Below are positions 1-8,801 of a stretch of 64,000 nucleotides of DNA, piece after piece. Every line of letters starts with the position of its first letter. Position 1 is the stretch's first letter. The translations under genes were made by a program, and so were the position numbers. Under the pieces are notes generated by a model. It made no database searches, was not told where the DNA came from, and worked only from the letters and a program-made list of their open reading frames with translations. This stretch comes from Hoeflea_A sp965216535. Lineage in GTDB: Bacteria; Pseudomonadota; Alphaproteobacteria; Rhizobiales; Rhizobiaceae. The DNA is taken from the NCBI GenBank assembly GCA_965216535.1, contig OZ244175.1, forward strand, positions 3,906,001 to 3,970,000. Reading direction: 5' to 3'.

Positions 1-426
1 CCACAAAGAACCGCAAGCGTGGCGGAAAAGTCCAAGGTTGAGGCCAATGCGCCGAAAGCCACGGGCATCAGCAAACTCCGCTGGCCAGCAAAAGGGCAGG
101 TTATGAACCAGTTTGGTTCCAACAATGATGGCATAGATATCTCGTTGCCCAACGGCACGCCCGTCAAGGCGGCCGAAAACGGCGTGGTTATCTACTCCGG
201 TGACGGCTTGAAGGAATACGGCAACACCGTTCTGGTGCGTCACGACAACGGCCTGGTCAGCGTCTACGGCCATGCCAGCGAACTGGTCGTCAAGCGCGGT
301 GACAACGTTTCGCGCGGCCAGGTGGTTGCTCTTTCAGGCATGAGCGGTCAGGCAAACCGTCCGAAACTGCACTTCGAAATCCGCAAGGACGCAAAGCCGG
401 TCGATCCGCTCGGCTATCTCGAATAG
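1..426 (+). CDS. LytM/M23 domain protein, NlpD-like (5' end outside window)
   Basis: C-terminal part of a murein hydrolase activator; the frame is open to base 1, so the start lies upstream. The visible region is a complete LytM fold with the motifs GTPVKAAENGVVIYSGD, VYGHASELVVKRGDNV and KLHFEIRKDAKPVDPLGYL. The usual metal ligands are partly lost: the first histidine of the HxxxD motif is replaced (NDGID) and the HxH motif reads KLH. That is typical of NlpD/EnvC-type regulators, which activate amidases rather than cut peptidoglycan. It would act in the periplasm or outer membrane at cell division. A strong hairpin follows the stop. The family call is secure; the exact orthologue is not. Confidence 0.85.
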   Translation, partial: PQRTASVAEKSKVEANAPKATGISKLRWPAKGQVMNQFGSNNDGIDISLPNGTPVKAAENGVVIYSGDGLKEYGNTVLVRHDNGLVSVYGHASELVVKRGDNVSRGQVVALSGMSGQANRPKLHFEIRKDAKPVDPLGYLE

Positions 427-448
427 AGACCCTCCGGTCTCCACCGAC

Positions 449-484
449 AAAACCGGGTTCGTTCGTTCCCTCGAGCCCGGTTTT
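449..484. terminator. bidirectional intrinsic terminator
   Basis: A 13-bp stem, AAAACCGGGTTCG (449-461) pairing with CGAGCCCGGTTTT (472-484) with one G-U pair, encloses a 10-nt loop. It has A/T tracts on both sides and sits between two convergent genes, so it can end transcription in both directions. Confidence 0.85.
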
Positions 485-511
485 GTTGGTTTTGGACTAG
501 ACTTCAAACCC

Positions 512-1459
512 TCAATCAGTAAGCGGTTTGCCGAGCCGGCCGGCCAGATCCTGAATGAACTGCCAGGCAACGCGACCGGAGCGGGCGCCTCGGGTGGTCG
601 ACCATTCCAGTGCTTCCGCGCGCATCGTCTCGGGATCGGCTTTCAGGCCGAAGTGGTCGGCATAGGCACCAACCATCTCCAGATATTCGTCCTGGCTGCA
701 CTTGTGAAATCCGAGCCACAGGCCGAAGCGGTCTGACAGTGAGACCTTTTCCTCGACCGCTTCAGAGGGGTTGATCGCAGTCGACCGCTCGTTTTCCATC
801 ATGTCGCGTGGCAGCAGGTGCCTTCTGTTCGAAGTCGCATAGAAGACAACATTGGCAGCGCGTCCCTCGAGCCCGCCCTCCAGCGCAGCCTTGAGTGATT
901 TATAGCTGGTGTCGTCGTGGTCGAACGAGAGATCGTCACAGAACAGGATGAAACGCTCGTTGCGATCGCGAAGCAGCCCCATGAGGCGTGGCAAGCTTTC
1001 AATGTCTTCGCGATGGATTTCTACCAGCTTCAAGGGGCGTGCGGACTCGGTGGCCTCGGACAGAACCGCGGCATGCGTCGCTTTGACCAGCGATGATTTG
1101 CCCATACCGCGAGCGCCCCACAAAAGCACATTGTTGGCCGGCAGTCCTTCAGCAAAACGTGATGTGTTGTCGTGCAGAATGTCGCGGACCCGGTCAACAC
1201 CGCGGATCAATCCAATGTCGATCCGGTTGGGTTTGGGGACCGGCTGCAGATACTGCGTGGCGGGATCCCAGATAAAGCACTCCGCACACTCAAAATCATT
1301 GATTTTGGTCTTTTCCGGGGCCAGTGCTTCAACAGCGCTGGTTAACTGCCTGATTTCCTCCAACAGGGTCTTCAACAGGGCGTCCTGCAAGGCTTGCTCT
1401 CCTACGTTCCGGCTTGCCGTGCGGTAGCACGCTGCCGGGCGAACGAAAAGGCTTGGCAC
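512..1459 (-). CDS. DUF815 family P-loop ATPase
   Basis: AAA+-type ATPase of the DUF815 family. Walker A is WGARGMGKSS at about residues 114-123 and Walker B is FILFCDDLSF at about 170-179. A sensor-1-like asparagine lies in YATSNRRHL (about 208-215). The substrate is unknown; the family is widespread in alphaproteobacteria as a single-copy gene. The longest frame starts with GTG. Homologues usually begin close to the segment LLKTLLEEIRQL, so the first 20-30 residues may not be translated. It converges with the LytM gene and is divergent from yajC. Confidence 0.82.
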   Translation of the reverse strand: MPSLFVRPAACYRTASRNVGEQALQDALLKTLLEEIRQLTSAVEALAPEKTKINDFECAECFIWDPATQYLQPVPKPNRIDIGLIRGVDRVRDILHDNTSRFAEGLPANNVLLWGARGMGKSSLVKATHAAVLSEATESARPLKLVEIHREDIESLPRLMGLLRDRNERFILFCDDLSFDHDDTSYKSLKAALEGGLEGRAANVVFYATSNRRHLLPRDMMENERSTAINPSEAVEEKVSLSDRFGLWLGFHKCSQDEYLEMVGAYADHFGLKADPETMRAEALEWSTTRGARSGRVAWQFIQDLAGRLGKPLTD

Positions 1460-1567
1460 ACGGCCTCTTTTGTTGCATTACCCGCCTCGACCACTATATT
1501 CCGCTCACCAAAAGGCCGGTTTTCCGGGCTGACAGTTAGGTGACGATTTTCTGGAAGGAGCCCATAC

Positions 1568-1909
1568 ATGTTTGTAACCCCGGCATATGCCCAGGCCGCC
1601 GGCGGTGGTGGTGGTGATATTCTGATCCAGATCATGCCTTTCGTGCTGATTTTCGTGATCATGTATTTCCTGATCATCAGACCGCAGCGCCAGCAAATGA
1701 AGAAGCGGCAGGAAATGCTGAACAATGTGCGGCGAGGCGACCAGGTCGTAACCGGAGGCGGCATCACCGGAAAAGTTACGAAAGTGATCGATGACGCTGA
1801 ATTGGAAGTCGAAATCGCCGATGGACTGCGCGTGCGCGTCATGCGCTCCATGCTCGCAGACGTCAAAGTAAAGGGCGAACCGGTCAAAGAAGCGGCCAAC
1901 AGCAAGTAG
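1568..1909 (+). CDS. yajC: Sec translocase accessory subunit YajC
   Basis: 113-residue inner-membrane protein that associates with SecDF-SecYEG. It has a short Gly-rich N-terminal segment, one transmembrane helix at about 20-40 (MPFVLIFVIMYFLII), then the family signature RPQRQQMKKRQEML and a cytosolic beta domain with VVTGGGITGKV. A clear ribosome site (GGAAGGAG) sits 8 nt before the ATG. It lies directly upstream of secDF, the normal alphaproteobacterial order, and is probably co-transcribed with it. Confidence 0.97.
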   Translation: MFVTPAYAQAAGGGGGDILIQIMPFVLIFVIMYFLIIRPQRQQMKKRQEMLNNVRRGDQVVTGGGITGKVTKVIDDAELEVEIADGLRVRVMRSMLADVKVKGEPVKEAANSK

Positions 1910-1994
1910 GCGCCATGGGCGTAGTCCATGGATTTATCGCCAAACTGCCGAAAAACCGCCCGTAGGCGGTCATGTCTGAAGAACTGAGACCTCT

Positions 1995-4565
1995 ATGCTC
2001 TATTTCTCCCGCTGGAAGACAACGCTCATTTGGCTTGCCGTGCTGGCCGGCGTTATCTTTGCGGCACCCAACCTCTTCACCAAGCAACAACTGGCTGAAC
2101 TGCCCGACTGGTTTCCGCACCGGCAACTGACCCTGGGTCTGGACCTTCAAGGTGGGTCCCACATTCTGCTGCGGGTCGAACGGGCTGACATCGAAGAGGA
2201 ACGGTTGGAAACAGTCGTCGACGATATGCGTCGGCTGCTGCGAGAAGAGGGCATCGGGTATACCGGTCTGTCCGGCAACGATCTGACGGCGCAGGTCCGC
2301 ATTCGCGATTCGGCCAATGTCGAACGTGCCAAAGAGGCGCTCGCGGAATTGACCCAGCCGGTTGCAGGAGGCTTGCTGGGCGGCGGCATTATTCGAGAAG
2401 CCGAAATTGATGAACCGCAACCCGGATTGTTGCAGATCACGCTGACGGAAGAGGGGATCAATCACCGAATATCCTCTGCCGTCACACAATCCATCGAGGT
2501 TGTCCGCAGGCGTGTCGATGAGCTGGGAACGACCGAGCCGGTCATCCAGCGCCAAGGGGATGACCGGATACTGGTCCAGGTTCCTGGATTTGACGATCCG
2601 GAGCGCCTGAAAAGCATCCTGAACCAGGTCGCCAAACTTTCGTTCCGATTGGTGGATCGAACGATGCCGGTTGACGAGGCGCTCAACGGCCGACCGCCGC
2701 CGACCGCCGAAATCCTATATTCCACCGACGACCCTCCAATTCCGTACCTGATCCAGAGACGCGAACTGGTATCGGGTGAAAACCTCGTGGATGCGCAGGC
2801 CGGGTTCGACCAGCGCACCAACGAACCGATCGTGACGTTCCGCTTCGATACCAAGGGCGCCCAACGTTTCGGCCAGGTGACCCAGCAGAATGTCGGGTTT
2901 CCGTTTGCCATTGTTCTCGACAATCAGGTTATTTCAGCACCGGTGATCAACGAGCCCATCTTGGGTGGATCCGGGCAGATCTCGGGCAACTTCACGGTCG
3001 AGAGCGCCAACGATCTGGCGGTACTCCTCAGAGCGGGCGCATTGCCGGCGACCATGACCGTGATCGAAGAACGGACCGTGGGTCCGGGCCTTGGTGCCGA
3101 CTCGATCGCGGCCGGTGAAACGGCCGGCATTATCGGCGCCATCCTTGTCGTCGCGTTCATCTTCGTCGCCTATGGCTTTCTCGGGCTGATCGCCAATCTG
3201 GCGTTGATCTTCAACGTCATCATGATCATCGCGCTGTTGTCGGTGTTGGGCGCGACCCTGACATTGCCTGGCATTGCCGGCATCGTCTTGACGGTCGGGA
3301 TGGCGGTGGACTCCAACGTTCTGATTTACGAACGCATCAAGGAGGAACGACGGGGAGGGCGATCGCTGATACAGGCGATCGACGCCGGTTTCCAGCGCGC
3401 GTTCGGGACCATCCTCGACGCTAACATCACGACCCTCATCGCAGCGGTCATTCTATTCTATCTCGGTTCCGGACCGGTACGCGGATTTGCCGTCACGCTT
3501 GCCATCGGTATCGTCACAACCGTGTTCACGGCGTTCACCGTGACCCGCTGGATGATTGCCGAATGGGTGCGCCGCAAACGGCCAAAGGCTCTGCCCAGGG
3601 GGCTGATGTCGGAACTGTTCACCAAGGCCCGTTACAAGTTCATGTGGCTGAGGCGGGTGACGTTCCTGTTCTCCGCGGTTGCTGCCATTGCTTCTCTGGC
3701 GCTCTTTGCAACGGTCGGCATGAACTACGGCATCGACTTCAAGGGCGGATCGATCATCGAGGTCCAGGCCAAGCAGGGCGATGCCGATATCGCGAACATC
3801 CGATCGCGTTTGTCGGACCTCAATCTCGGTGATGTTCAGGTCCAGGAGTTCGGCTCCCCGCAAGAGGTGCTGATACGCGTCCAGGCGCAAGGAGGCGGCG
3901 AAAATGCCGAGCAATCGGTCATTGCCAAGGTCCGCGGCGATCTGGAAAGCGATTACACGATCCGTCGCGTTGAAGTGGTTGGGCCGACGGTGTCCGGAGA
4001 GTTGGCACGCGCGGGCACCATAGCGGTTCTTGCGTCGCTGTTTGCGATCCTGATCTACATCTGGTTCCGGTTTGAGTGGCAATTTGCCGTTGGAGCGATC
4101 ATAGCGACCGTCAACGACGTGGTGCTGACGATCGGGATGTTTGTCATAACGCAGGTGGAGTTCAACCTGTCGAGTATCGCGGCGGTGCTGACCATTGTCG
4201 GTTATTCATTGAACGACACGGTCGTTGTGTATGACCGAGTGCGCGAGAACTTGCGACGATACAAGAAGATGCCACTGACAGAACTGCTCGATCTGTCGAT
4301 CAATCAGATGCTGTCGCGTACCGTGCTGACATCGGTGACCACGTTGCTGGCCTTGTTGTCGCTGTTCATCTTCGGTGGCGAAGTCATCCGGTCATTCACC
4401 TTTGCCATGATATTCGGCGTCATTGTCGGAACCTATTCGTCGATCTTTATCGCCGCGCCGGTCCTGATCCTGTTCAAGCTGCGTGGCGAGACCTTCCGCG
4501 CCGGCATTGAAAAGACTGATGACGACGAGAAGGAAGACACGGGGCAGGCGCCCGGGGTGGCCTAA
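1995..4565 (+). CDS. secDF: fused protein translocase subunit SecD-SecF
   Basis: 856-residue fusion of SecD and SecF, the RND-type proton-driven motor that pulls substrates out of SecYEG on the periplasmic side. The SecD half starts with a TM helix and has the GLDLQGGSH motif at about 50-58, the periplasmic P1 domain, and the block GIAGIVLTVGMAVDSNVLIYER. The SecF half starts near residue 555 and contains YGIDFKGGS and the repeat of the RND block (IVGYSLNDTVVVYDRVREN). The single-chain arrangement is common in alphaproteobacteria. It follows yajC by 85 bp and is followed after 3 nt by the Mth938 gene. Confidence 0.97.
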   Translation: MLYFSRWKTTLIWLAVLAGVIFAAPNLFTKQQLAELPDWFPHRQLTLGLDLQGGSHILLRVERADIEEERLETVVDDMRRLLREEGIGYTGLSGNDLTAQVRIRDSANVERAKEALAELTQPVAGGLLGGGIIREAEIDEPQPGLLQITLTEEGINHRISSAVTQSIEVVRRRVDELGTTEPVIQRQGDDRILVQVPGFDDPERLKSILNQVAKLSFRLVDRTMPVDEALNGRPPPTAEILYSTDDPPIPYLIQRRELVSGENLVDAQAGFDQRTNEPIVTFRFDTKGAQRFGQVTQQNVGFPFAIVLDNQVISAPVINEPILGGSGQISGNFTVESANDLAVLLRAGALPATMTVIEERTVGPGLGADSIAAGETAGIIGAILVVAFIFVAYGFLGLIANLALIFNVIMIIALLSVLGATLTLPGIAGIVLTVGMAVDSNVLIYERIKEERRGGRSLIQAIDAGFQRAFGTILDANITTLIAAVILFYLGSGPVRGFAVTLAIGIVTTVFTAFTVTRWMIAEWVRRKRPKALPRGLMSELFTKARYKFMWLRRVTFLFSAVAAIASLALFATVGMNYGIDFKGGSIIEVQAKQGDADIANIRSRLSDLNLGDVQVQEFGSPQEVLIRVQAQGGGENAEQSVIAKVRGDLESDYTIRRVEVVGPTVSGELARAGTIAVLASLFAILIYIWFRFEWQFAVGAIIATVNDVVLTIGMFVITQVEFNLSSIAAVLTIVGYSLNDTVVVYDRVRENLRRYKKMPLTELLDLSINQMLSRTVLTSVTTLLALLSLFIFGGEVIRSFTFAMIFGVIVGTYSSIFIAAPVLILFKLRGETFRAGIEKTDDDEKEDTGQAPGVA

Positions 4566-4568
4566 ACC

Positions 4569-4955
4569 ATGCGCCGGGGCATCGAAATCCGTGATGCGCA
4601 CTTTCCCGGCCGGGCGCCGATCGATGCCTACGGCAATGGCGGTTTTCGCTTCGCCGACATGTCGCATCGCGGCTCGTTGTTGTGCCTGCCATCCGGTATT
4701 CACGGTTGGGACAAGGTTGAAGGCGATCCGATAGACGAAAACTCGCTCCAGCAGGTTCTCGACGAGGCTGGAACGATCGACGTCCTGCTGATTGGAACAG
4801 GCCAGGATATCCGGCCGATGCTGCCGGAGCTCAAGGCAAAGCTCCGCGATGCCAACATCATTTCAGATCCCATGAGCACTGGCGCGGCCGTGCGGACCTA
4901 TAACGTCATGCTGGCTGAGTCGCGCGCGGTCGCAGCCGCATTGATAGCCGTCTGA
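4569..4955 (+). CDS. Mth938-like domain protein (NDUFAF3-type)
   Basis: 128-residue protein of the Mth938/DUF498 family. It has the blocks GNGGFRFADMSHRGSLLCLPSG, interrupted as two conserved strands, and DVLLIGTGQDI, plus the C-terminal SDPMSTGAAVRTYNVMLAE. The mitochondrial member NDUFAF3 is a complex I assembly factor; bacterial function is not settled. The ATG lies 3 nt after the secDF stop, so translation is likely coupled. The next gene, 8 nt on, is also of a complex I assembly-factor family, which supports a role in membrane complex assembly (inference). Confidence 0.88.
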   Translation: MRRGIEIRDAHFPGRAPIDAYGNGGFRFADMSHRGSLLCLPSGIHGWDKVEGDPIDENSLQQVLDEAGTIDVLLIGTGQDIRPMLPELKAKLRDANIISDPMSTGAAVRTYNVMLAESRAVAAALIAV

Positions 4956-4963
4956 CCGGTCCC

Positions 4964-5809
4964 ATGGACAGCAACCAGCAGGCCTGCCTGTCGTTGCTTC
5001 GGGAAGGTGACCGGGACCGCTATCTTTGCGCCCTGCTTGCGCCCGATCAAGCCCGCGGCTCACTTGCCTCCCTGTACGCTTTCAATCTCGAGCTGGCGCG
5101 CGTTCGCGAGTTGGTGAGCGAGCCGATGTTGGGCGAAGTCCGCATGCAATGGTGGAAAGATCTTCTCGATGGAGAAGCTCACGGTGAAGCATCCGGGCAC
5201 CCGGTTGCGGCGGCGTTGCTGCAAAGCATCGAAAAATATCAATTGTCGCGCCCGGCACTCATCAACATGATCGAAGCGCGACGCTTTGATCTCTATGACG
5301 ATCCGATGCCGGATCGGAACACGTTTGAAGGCTATGCCGGTGAAACGGCATCGACGTTGATTCAGCTCTCAACGCAGGTTCTCGATGCATCGGACAATGC
5401 CGATACGGCAACCGCTGCGGGGCACGCTGGTGTTGCGCAACTCGTCGCCGGCGTCTTGCAGCTGATACCGCTGCATCGAAGCCGCGGCCAAGTCTATGTC
5501 CCGGGCGATATCCTTGCTGCCACAGGCCTGGATCGAGAGGGGTTCCTGTCGATCAAGGACAGCGCCAGGCTCGAACAAGCACTGTCGGCCTTTATAGCGC
5601 TCGGACGCGAGCATCTGGGGCGTGCCCGCAACAGTATGACAGCGGTCTCAGCGAGCAACTTCGCCGCTTTTCTGCCGGTCACGACCGCTTCAATGATTTT
5701 CGACCGGGCTGAAGCGTCCGGGACATCATTGCTGGAGAAACCGCTGCATGTTCCGCAATGGCGCAAGCAGATTCGATTCTGGAATGCTGCTCGACGGCGA
5801 CGCCTCTAG
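4964..5809 (+). CDS. squalene/phytoene synthase-like protein (NDUFAF6-type)
   Basis: 281 residues with the all-alpha isoprenoid synthase fold. The segment YAFNLELARVRELVSEP followed by MQWWKD (about residues 39-64) matches the NDUFAF6 branch. The aspartate-rich DxxxD substrate motifs of true squalene/phytoene synthases are not seen at the expected places (LELARVREL stands where the first motif should be). I therefore read it as a non-catalytic assembly-factor-like member, not a carotenoid or hopanoid enzyme. It is 8 nt downstream of the Mth938 gene. The distinction from an active synthase is inference. Confidence 0.8.
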   Translation: MDSNQQACLSLLREGDRDRYLCALLAPDQARGSLASLYAFNLELARVRELVSEPMLGEVRMQWWKDLLDGEAHGEASGHPVAAALLQSIEKYQLSRPALINMIEARRFDLYDDPMPDRNTFEGYAGETASTLIQLSTQVLDASDNADTATAAGHAGVAQLVAGVLQLIPLHRSRGQVYVPGDILAATGLDREGFLSIKDSARLEQALSAFIALGREHLGRARNSMTAVSASNFAAFLPVTTASMIFDRAEASGTSLLEKPLHVPQWRKQIRFWNAARRRRL

Positions 5810-5867
5810 TACGAGATGATTTGCGGAGTCATAGTAGGCGGACCGCCAGTATCGATCGGGGGTACCC

Positions 5868-6305
5868 ATGACATTTGGATTTTGGCTGTTGGCTCTGACG
5901 GTTTTGGCCGGCGTCGCCATTTACGGGTATCTGCGGCTGATGCGCGAGAGATCGGACGAGATTGCCGACAACGAGGATACCGGGTCTCTTCTGGTCGCCT
6001 TCTCGAATGCCTATCCGGATCGGCCGATTCGCGAGATATTGCATACCGAGGACCGGTCAGGCGCGTTTCTGAGGATTGCGGACGGAACGGTGGGTCTGGT
6101 GCAGGTGACGCCTCATCATACTTCCGCACTCCTGCTTGAGCCTGGAGATCTGCTGGTAGACGCCGCCGACAACGATCGGTCGATACATCTGCACATCTCC
6201 GGTGACCGGTCGCAGGAGCAGACTTTCACGTTCGCATCGGTATCGGAGGCCGCCGAAGTTTCGTTGTGGCTGTGCGGCAATTTCTTGCCGCCCGAAAAAG
6301 AGTGA
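5868..6305 (+). CDS. hypothetical single-pass membrane protein
   Basis: 145 residues. Residues 4-22 form one TM helix (FGFWLLALTVLAGVAIYGY) followed by a basic RLMRERS segment, so the rest is probably cytosolic. The soluble part is acidic with predicted beta strands (LRIADGTVGLVQVTP, HLHISGD). I recognise no domain. The ATG follows a GGGGG-rich ribosome site. It is the last gene of the yajC-secDF direction and ends 7 nt before the convergent permease gene. Confidence 0.6.
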   Translation: MTFGFWLLALTVLAGVAIYGYLRLMRERSDEIADNEDTGSLLVAFSNAYPDRPIREILHTEDRSGAFLRIADGTVGLVQVTPHHTSALLLEPGDLLVDAADNDRSIHLHISGDRSQEQTFTFASVSEAAEVSLWLCGNFLPPEKE

Positions 6306-6311
6306 TGACCA

Positions 6312-7271
6312 TCAATTTCGTCGACCCAGAGACGACGATGCCACGGCGATGATGACAATCGCCCCGATCAGCATTTCCCGGACATAGGAATCGACCTTCA
6401 TCTGGGTCAGGCCATTGTCAAGAATTCCCAGAATGAGAACCCCGACGAGTGTTGCATGCACTCTCGGTTCGCCTTCCTTGCCCATGGTCATGCCCAAAAA
6501 GACGGCGGCGATGGCATCCAGCATCAACCCCGATCCCTGAGTTGGGTTGGCGGAGGCGACGCGACTGGCATACATCAGCCCGGCGACGGCAGCTCCAAGA
6601 CCCGTCACTGCAAAAGCGCTTAGCCGAAGAAGCCGAACACGTATCCCGGCAAGACGCGCCGCCTCGATGTTCCCACCGATGGCATAGAGGCGACGGCCGT
6701 AGGTCGTTTGCTCAAGCGTGATCCAGACAAGCACCAGCACGATCAGCGCCGTCAGGGTCAAAGCCGGGAACTTCAGAGCCTCCAGACCGATCGCGTCGAG
6801 AGGGATGCCGGACCGGGCAAAGCCCGAAAACTCGGCCGGGATGTCGCGGCCGAATATGGTCCTGCCGCCGCTGATGAAAAAGGCGAGGCCGCTGAAAATT
6901 GTCAAAGTGCCGAGCGTAGCGACAAACGGGAGAATTCCAATCACCGCAACGAGGAAACCGTTGAAAACGCCACCTGCCACACCAATTGCCAGCGCCGCCG
7001 CAACGCCGACATAGATCGGGTAATCTGCCGCAAACAAAACGGCCGCCACAACGCCGGCGAGGCTCGCCATAGATCCGACCGACAGATCGAAGTCGTTCAT
7101 CACCATGACCACCGTCATTGCAAAAGCGACCACAGCCAACATCGATATCTGCTGCGATATGTTGAGGAGGTTGCGTGCCGTCAGGAAGGTTTCGGGCAGT
7201 TGAACCGTGAAGAACAGGATGATCAGGCAAAGTCCGATCAGGGTACCGAATTGGCGCAACTGAGCTGTCAT
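6312..7271 (-). CDS. sugar ABC transporter permease (RbsC family)
   Basis: 319-residue inner-membrane permease of the branched-chain-amino-acid/ribose superfamily with about 8-10 hydrophobic helices. Conserved features are NDFDLSVGSMASLAGVVAA (about 60-78) and the cytoplasmic coupling region with YAIGGNIEAARLAGI (about 196-210). The start overlaps the upstream ATPase stop by 4 bp. It forms a complete importer with the next two genes. The transported sugar cannot be read from the sequence; the adjacent FGGY kinase points to a pentose, polyol or related sugar. Confidence 0.93.
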   Translation of the reverse strand: MTAQLRQFGTLIGLCLIILFFTVQLPETFLTARNLLNISQQISMLAVVAFAMTVVMVMNDFDLSVGSMASLAGVVAAVLFAADYPIYVGVAAALAIGVAGGVFNGFLVAVIGILPFVATLGTLTIFSGLAFFISGGRTIFGRDIPAEFSGFARSGIPLDAIGLEALKFPALTLTALIVLVLVWITLEQTTYGRRLYAIGGNIEAARLAGIRVRLLRLSAFAVTGLGAAVAGLMYASRVASANPTQGSGLMLDAIAAVFLGMTMGKEGEPRVHATLVGVLILGILDNGLTQMKVDSYVREMLIGAIVIIAVASSSLGRRN

Positions 7272-8776
7272 GCAGACCTCGCAGATGGAGGCGCATAGAA
7301 GGCGCTGAGCAGGTCGCTTGTATGCAGATTGACAGGGTTGAGAACGGTGGCCTGCTTTCCGTCATGGAGCACAAGGATACGGTCACACATGCCCAAAAGT
7401 TCGGGCAGATCGCTGGAAGCCATGATCATGCCGCACCCATCAGCGCTGAGCTGGCGCATCAAGCCGTAGATCTCGAATTTTGCGCCTATATCGACACCGC
7501 GGGTGGGTTCGTCCAGAAGCAGCAGCCGCGGTGTTTCGGCCAATGCCCGGGCAAACACCACCTTTTGCTGGTTTCCGCCGGACAGTTGCCACACCGATTG
7601 TTCGGTATCCTCGTATTTGAGACCGACTCTTCGCGCCAGGTTCCGGGTCAATGCCCTTTCGCGGCTCAATTTGGCCAGCAGGCCTTTCAGGTGTGGAAGC
7701 AGCGTATTGGGTCTGACACCCATCGTCATCATCAATCCCTGAGACCGCCGTTCCTGCGGAACATAGGCGACCCCCCGGCGCCAGGCTTCTGCTGGCGAAC
7801 CGGGGAGCGGTTTGCCATCGAGCTGCGCGCTTCCCAGGAGCAGTCGATCACCACCCAGAAACAGGCTCAGGACGTCGGTTTGCCCTGCGCCGGCGAGGCC
7901 GGCTACCCCGAGGATTTCGCCGTCGTGCAACGTGAAATCGACTCCGGTCAACTTTCGGGTTGCTACTTGCTCCATCCGGCATAGCACGGTGTCGCCGATG
8001 TCCGCTTTGCGAACTGGGTAAGCTTGGCCGATATCCCTGCCAGTCATGTCCAGAATAATCCCGTCGCGGCTCGTATCTGACACAGCTGCTGTACTGATCT
8101 TTTTGCCGTTTCGAAGCACCGTGACGTCGTCGCATATCTGCATGATTTCACTCATGCGGTGCGACACATACAGGATTGCCGCGCCTTCGGCCTTGAGACG
8201 CCGGGTGACCGCGAAGAGCTTTTCGACCTCGCTGTCATTGAGAGCCGCCGTCGGTTCGTCCAGTACGTAAAGACAGGGGCGGGCTTCACCGGGATGTGAA
8301 ACCAAAGCCGAGGCGAGCTTGATGAGCATGCGGTCACCAGTGCCAAGGGCACCGGCGTGAACGTCAACATCGATGTGATCAATGCCGAGTTCAGAGAGTG
8401 CAGATTGCGCCCGGCGGGCCATTTCGTGCCAATTGACCAACAGGCCCATCCGGTTCGGGATGGCATGTCCAAGCAGGATGTTTTCCGCTACGGACAGTGA
8501 CGGAACGATATTGAGCTCCTGGTGAATGAAGCGAAATCCGGCTCGAGCGGCATCGGTACTCGATCCGATGGCAATTTGCTGACCTTCCTTTCGGGCTGTC
8601 ATCGCGTCCGGGGGCACGACACCGGCAATCAACTTGATCAACGTCGATTTGCCGGCGCCATTTTCGCCCATCAGGGCGTGAACCCGCCCTGACTGTAGTT
8701 CCAACGTTACATCCTGCAGCACCGTTGCCGAGCCGTAGCGCTTCGTCAGGCCTTCGAACTGCAGAAAGGCGGGCAT
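7268..8776 (-). CDS. sugar ABC transporter ATP-binding protein, two NBDs
   Basis: 502-residue tandem ABC ATPase (RbsA/XylG class). Domain 1 has Walker A GENGAGKST at about 37-45 and Walker B CLYVLDEPTAALN. Its signature is degenerate: LGTGDRMLIKLASAL stands where LSxGQ is expected. Domain 2 has a degenerate P-loop (GLAGAGQTD), a normal signature LSGGNQQKVVFARAL and Walker B LLLLDEPTRGVD. This asymmetry is normal for the family. It lies between the permease (4-bp overlap) and the binding-protein gene in one operon. Confidence 0.93.
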   Translation of the reverse strand: MPAFLQFEGLTKRYGSATVLQDVTLELQSGRVHALMGENGAGKSTLIKLIAGVVPPDAMTARKEGQQIAIGSSTDAARAGFRFIHQELNIVPSLSVAENILLGHAIPNRMGLLVNWHEMARRAQSALSELGIDHIDVDVHAGALGTGDRMLIKLASALVSHPGEARPCLYVLDEPTAALNDSEVEKLFAVTRRLKAEGAAILYVSHRMSEIMQICDDVTVLRNGKKISTAAVSDTSRDGIILDMTGRDIGQAYPVRKADIGDTVLCRMEQVATRKLTGVDFTLHDGEILGVAGLAGAGQTDVLSLFLGGDRLLLGSAQLDGKPLPGSPAEAWRRGVAYVPQERRSQGLMMTMGVRPNTLLPHLKGLLAKLSRERALTRNLARRVGLKYEDTEQSVWQLSGGNQQKVVFARALAETPRLLLLDEPTRGVDIGAKFEIYGLMRQLSADGCGMIMASSDLPELLGMCDRILVLHDGKQATVLNPVNLHTSDLLSAFYAPPSARSA

Positions 8777-8801
8777 CGTGTGTTGTTCGTCGAAGCTGCG
8801 A

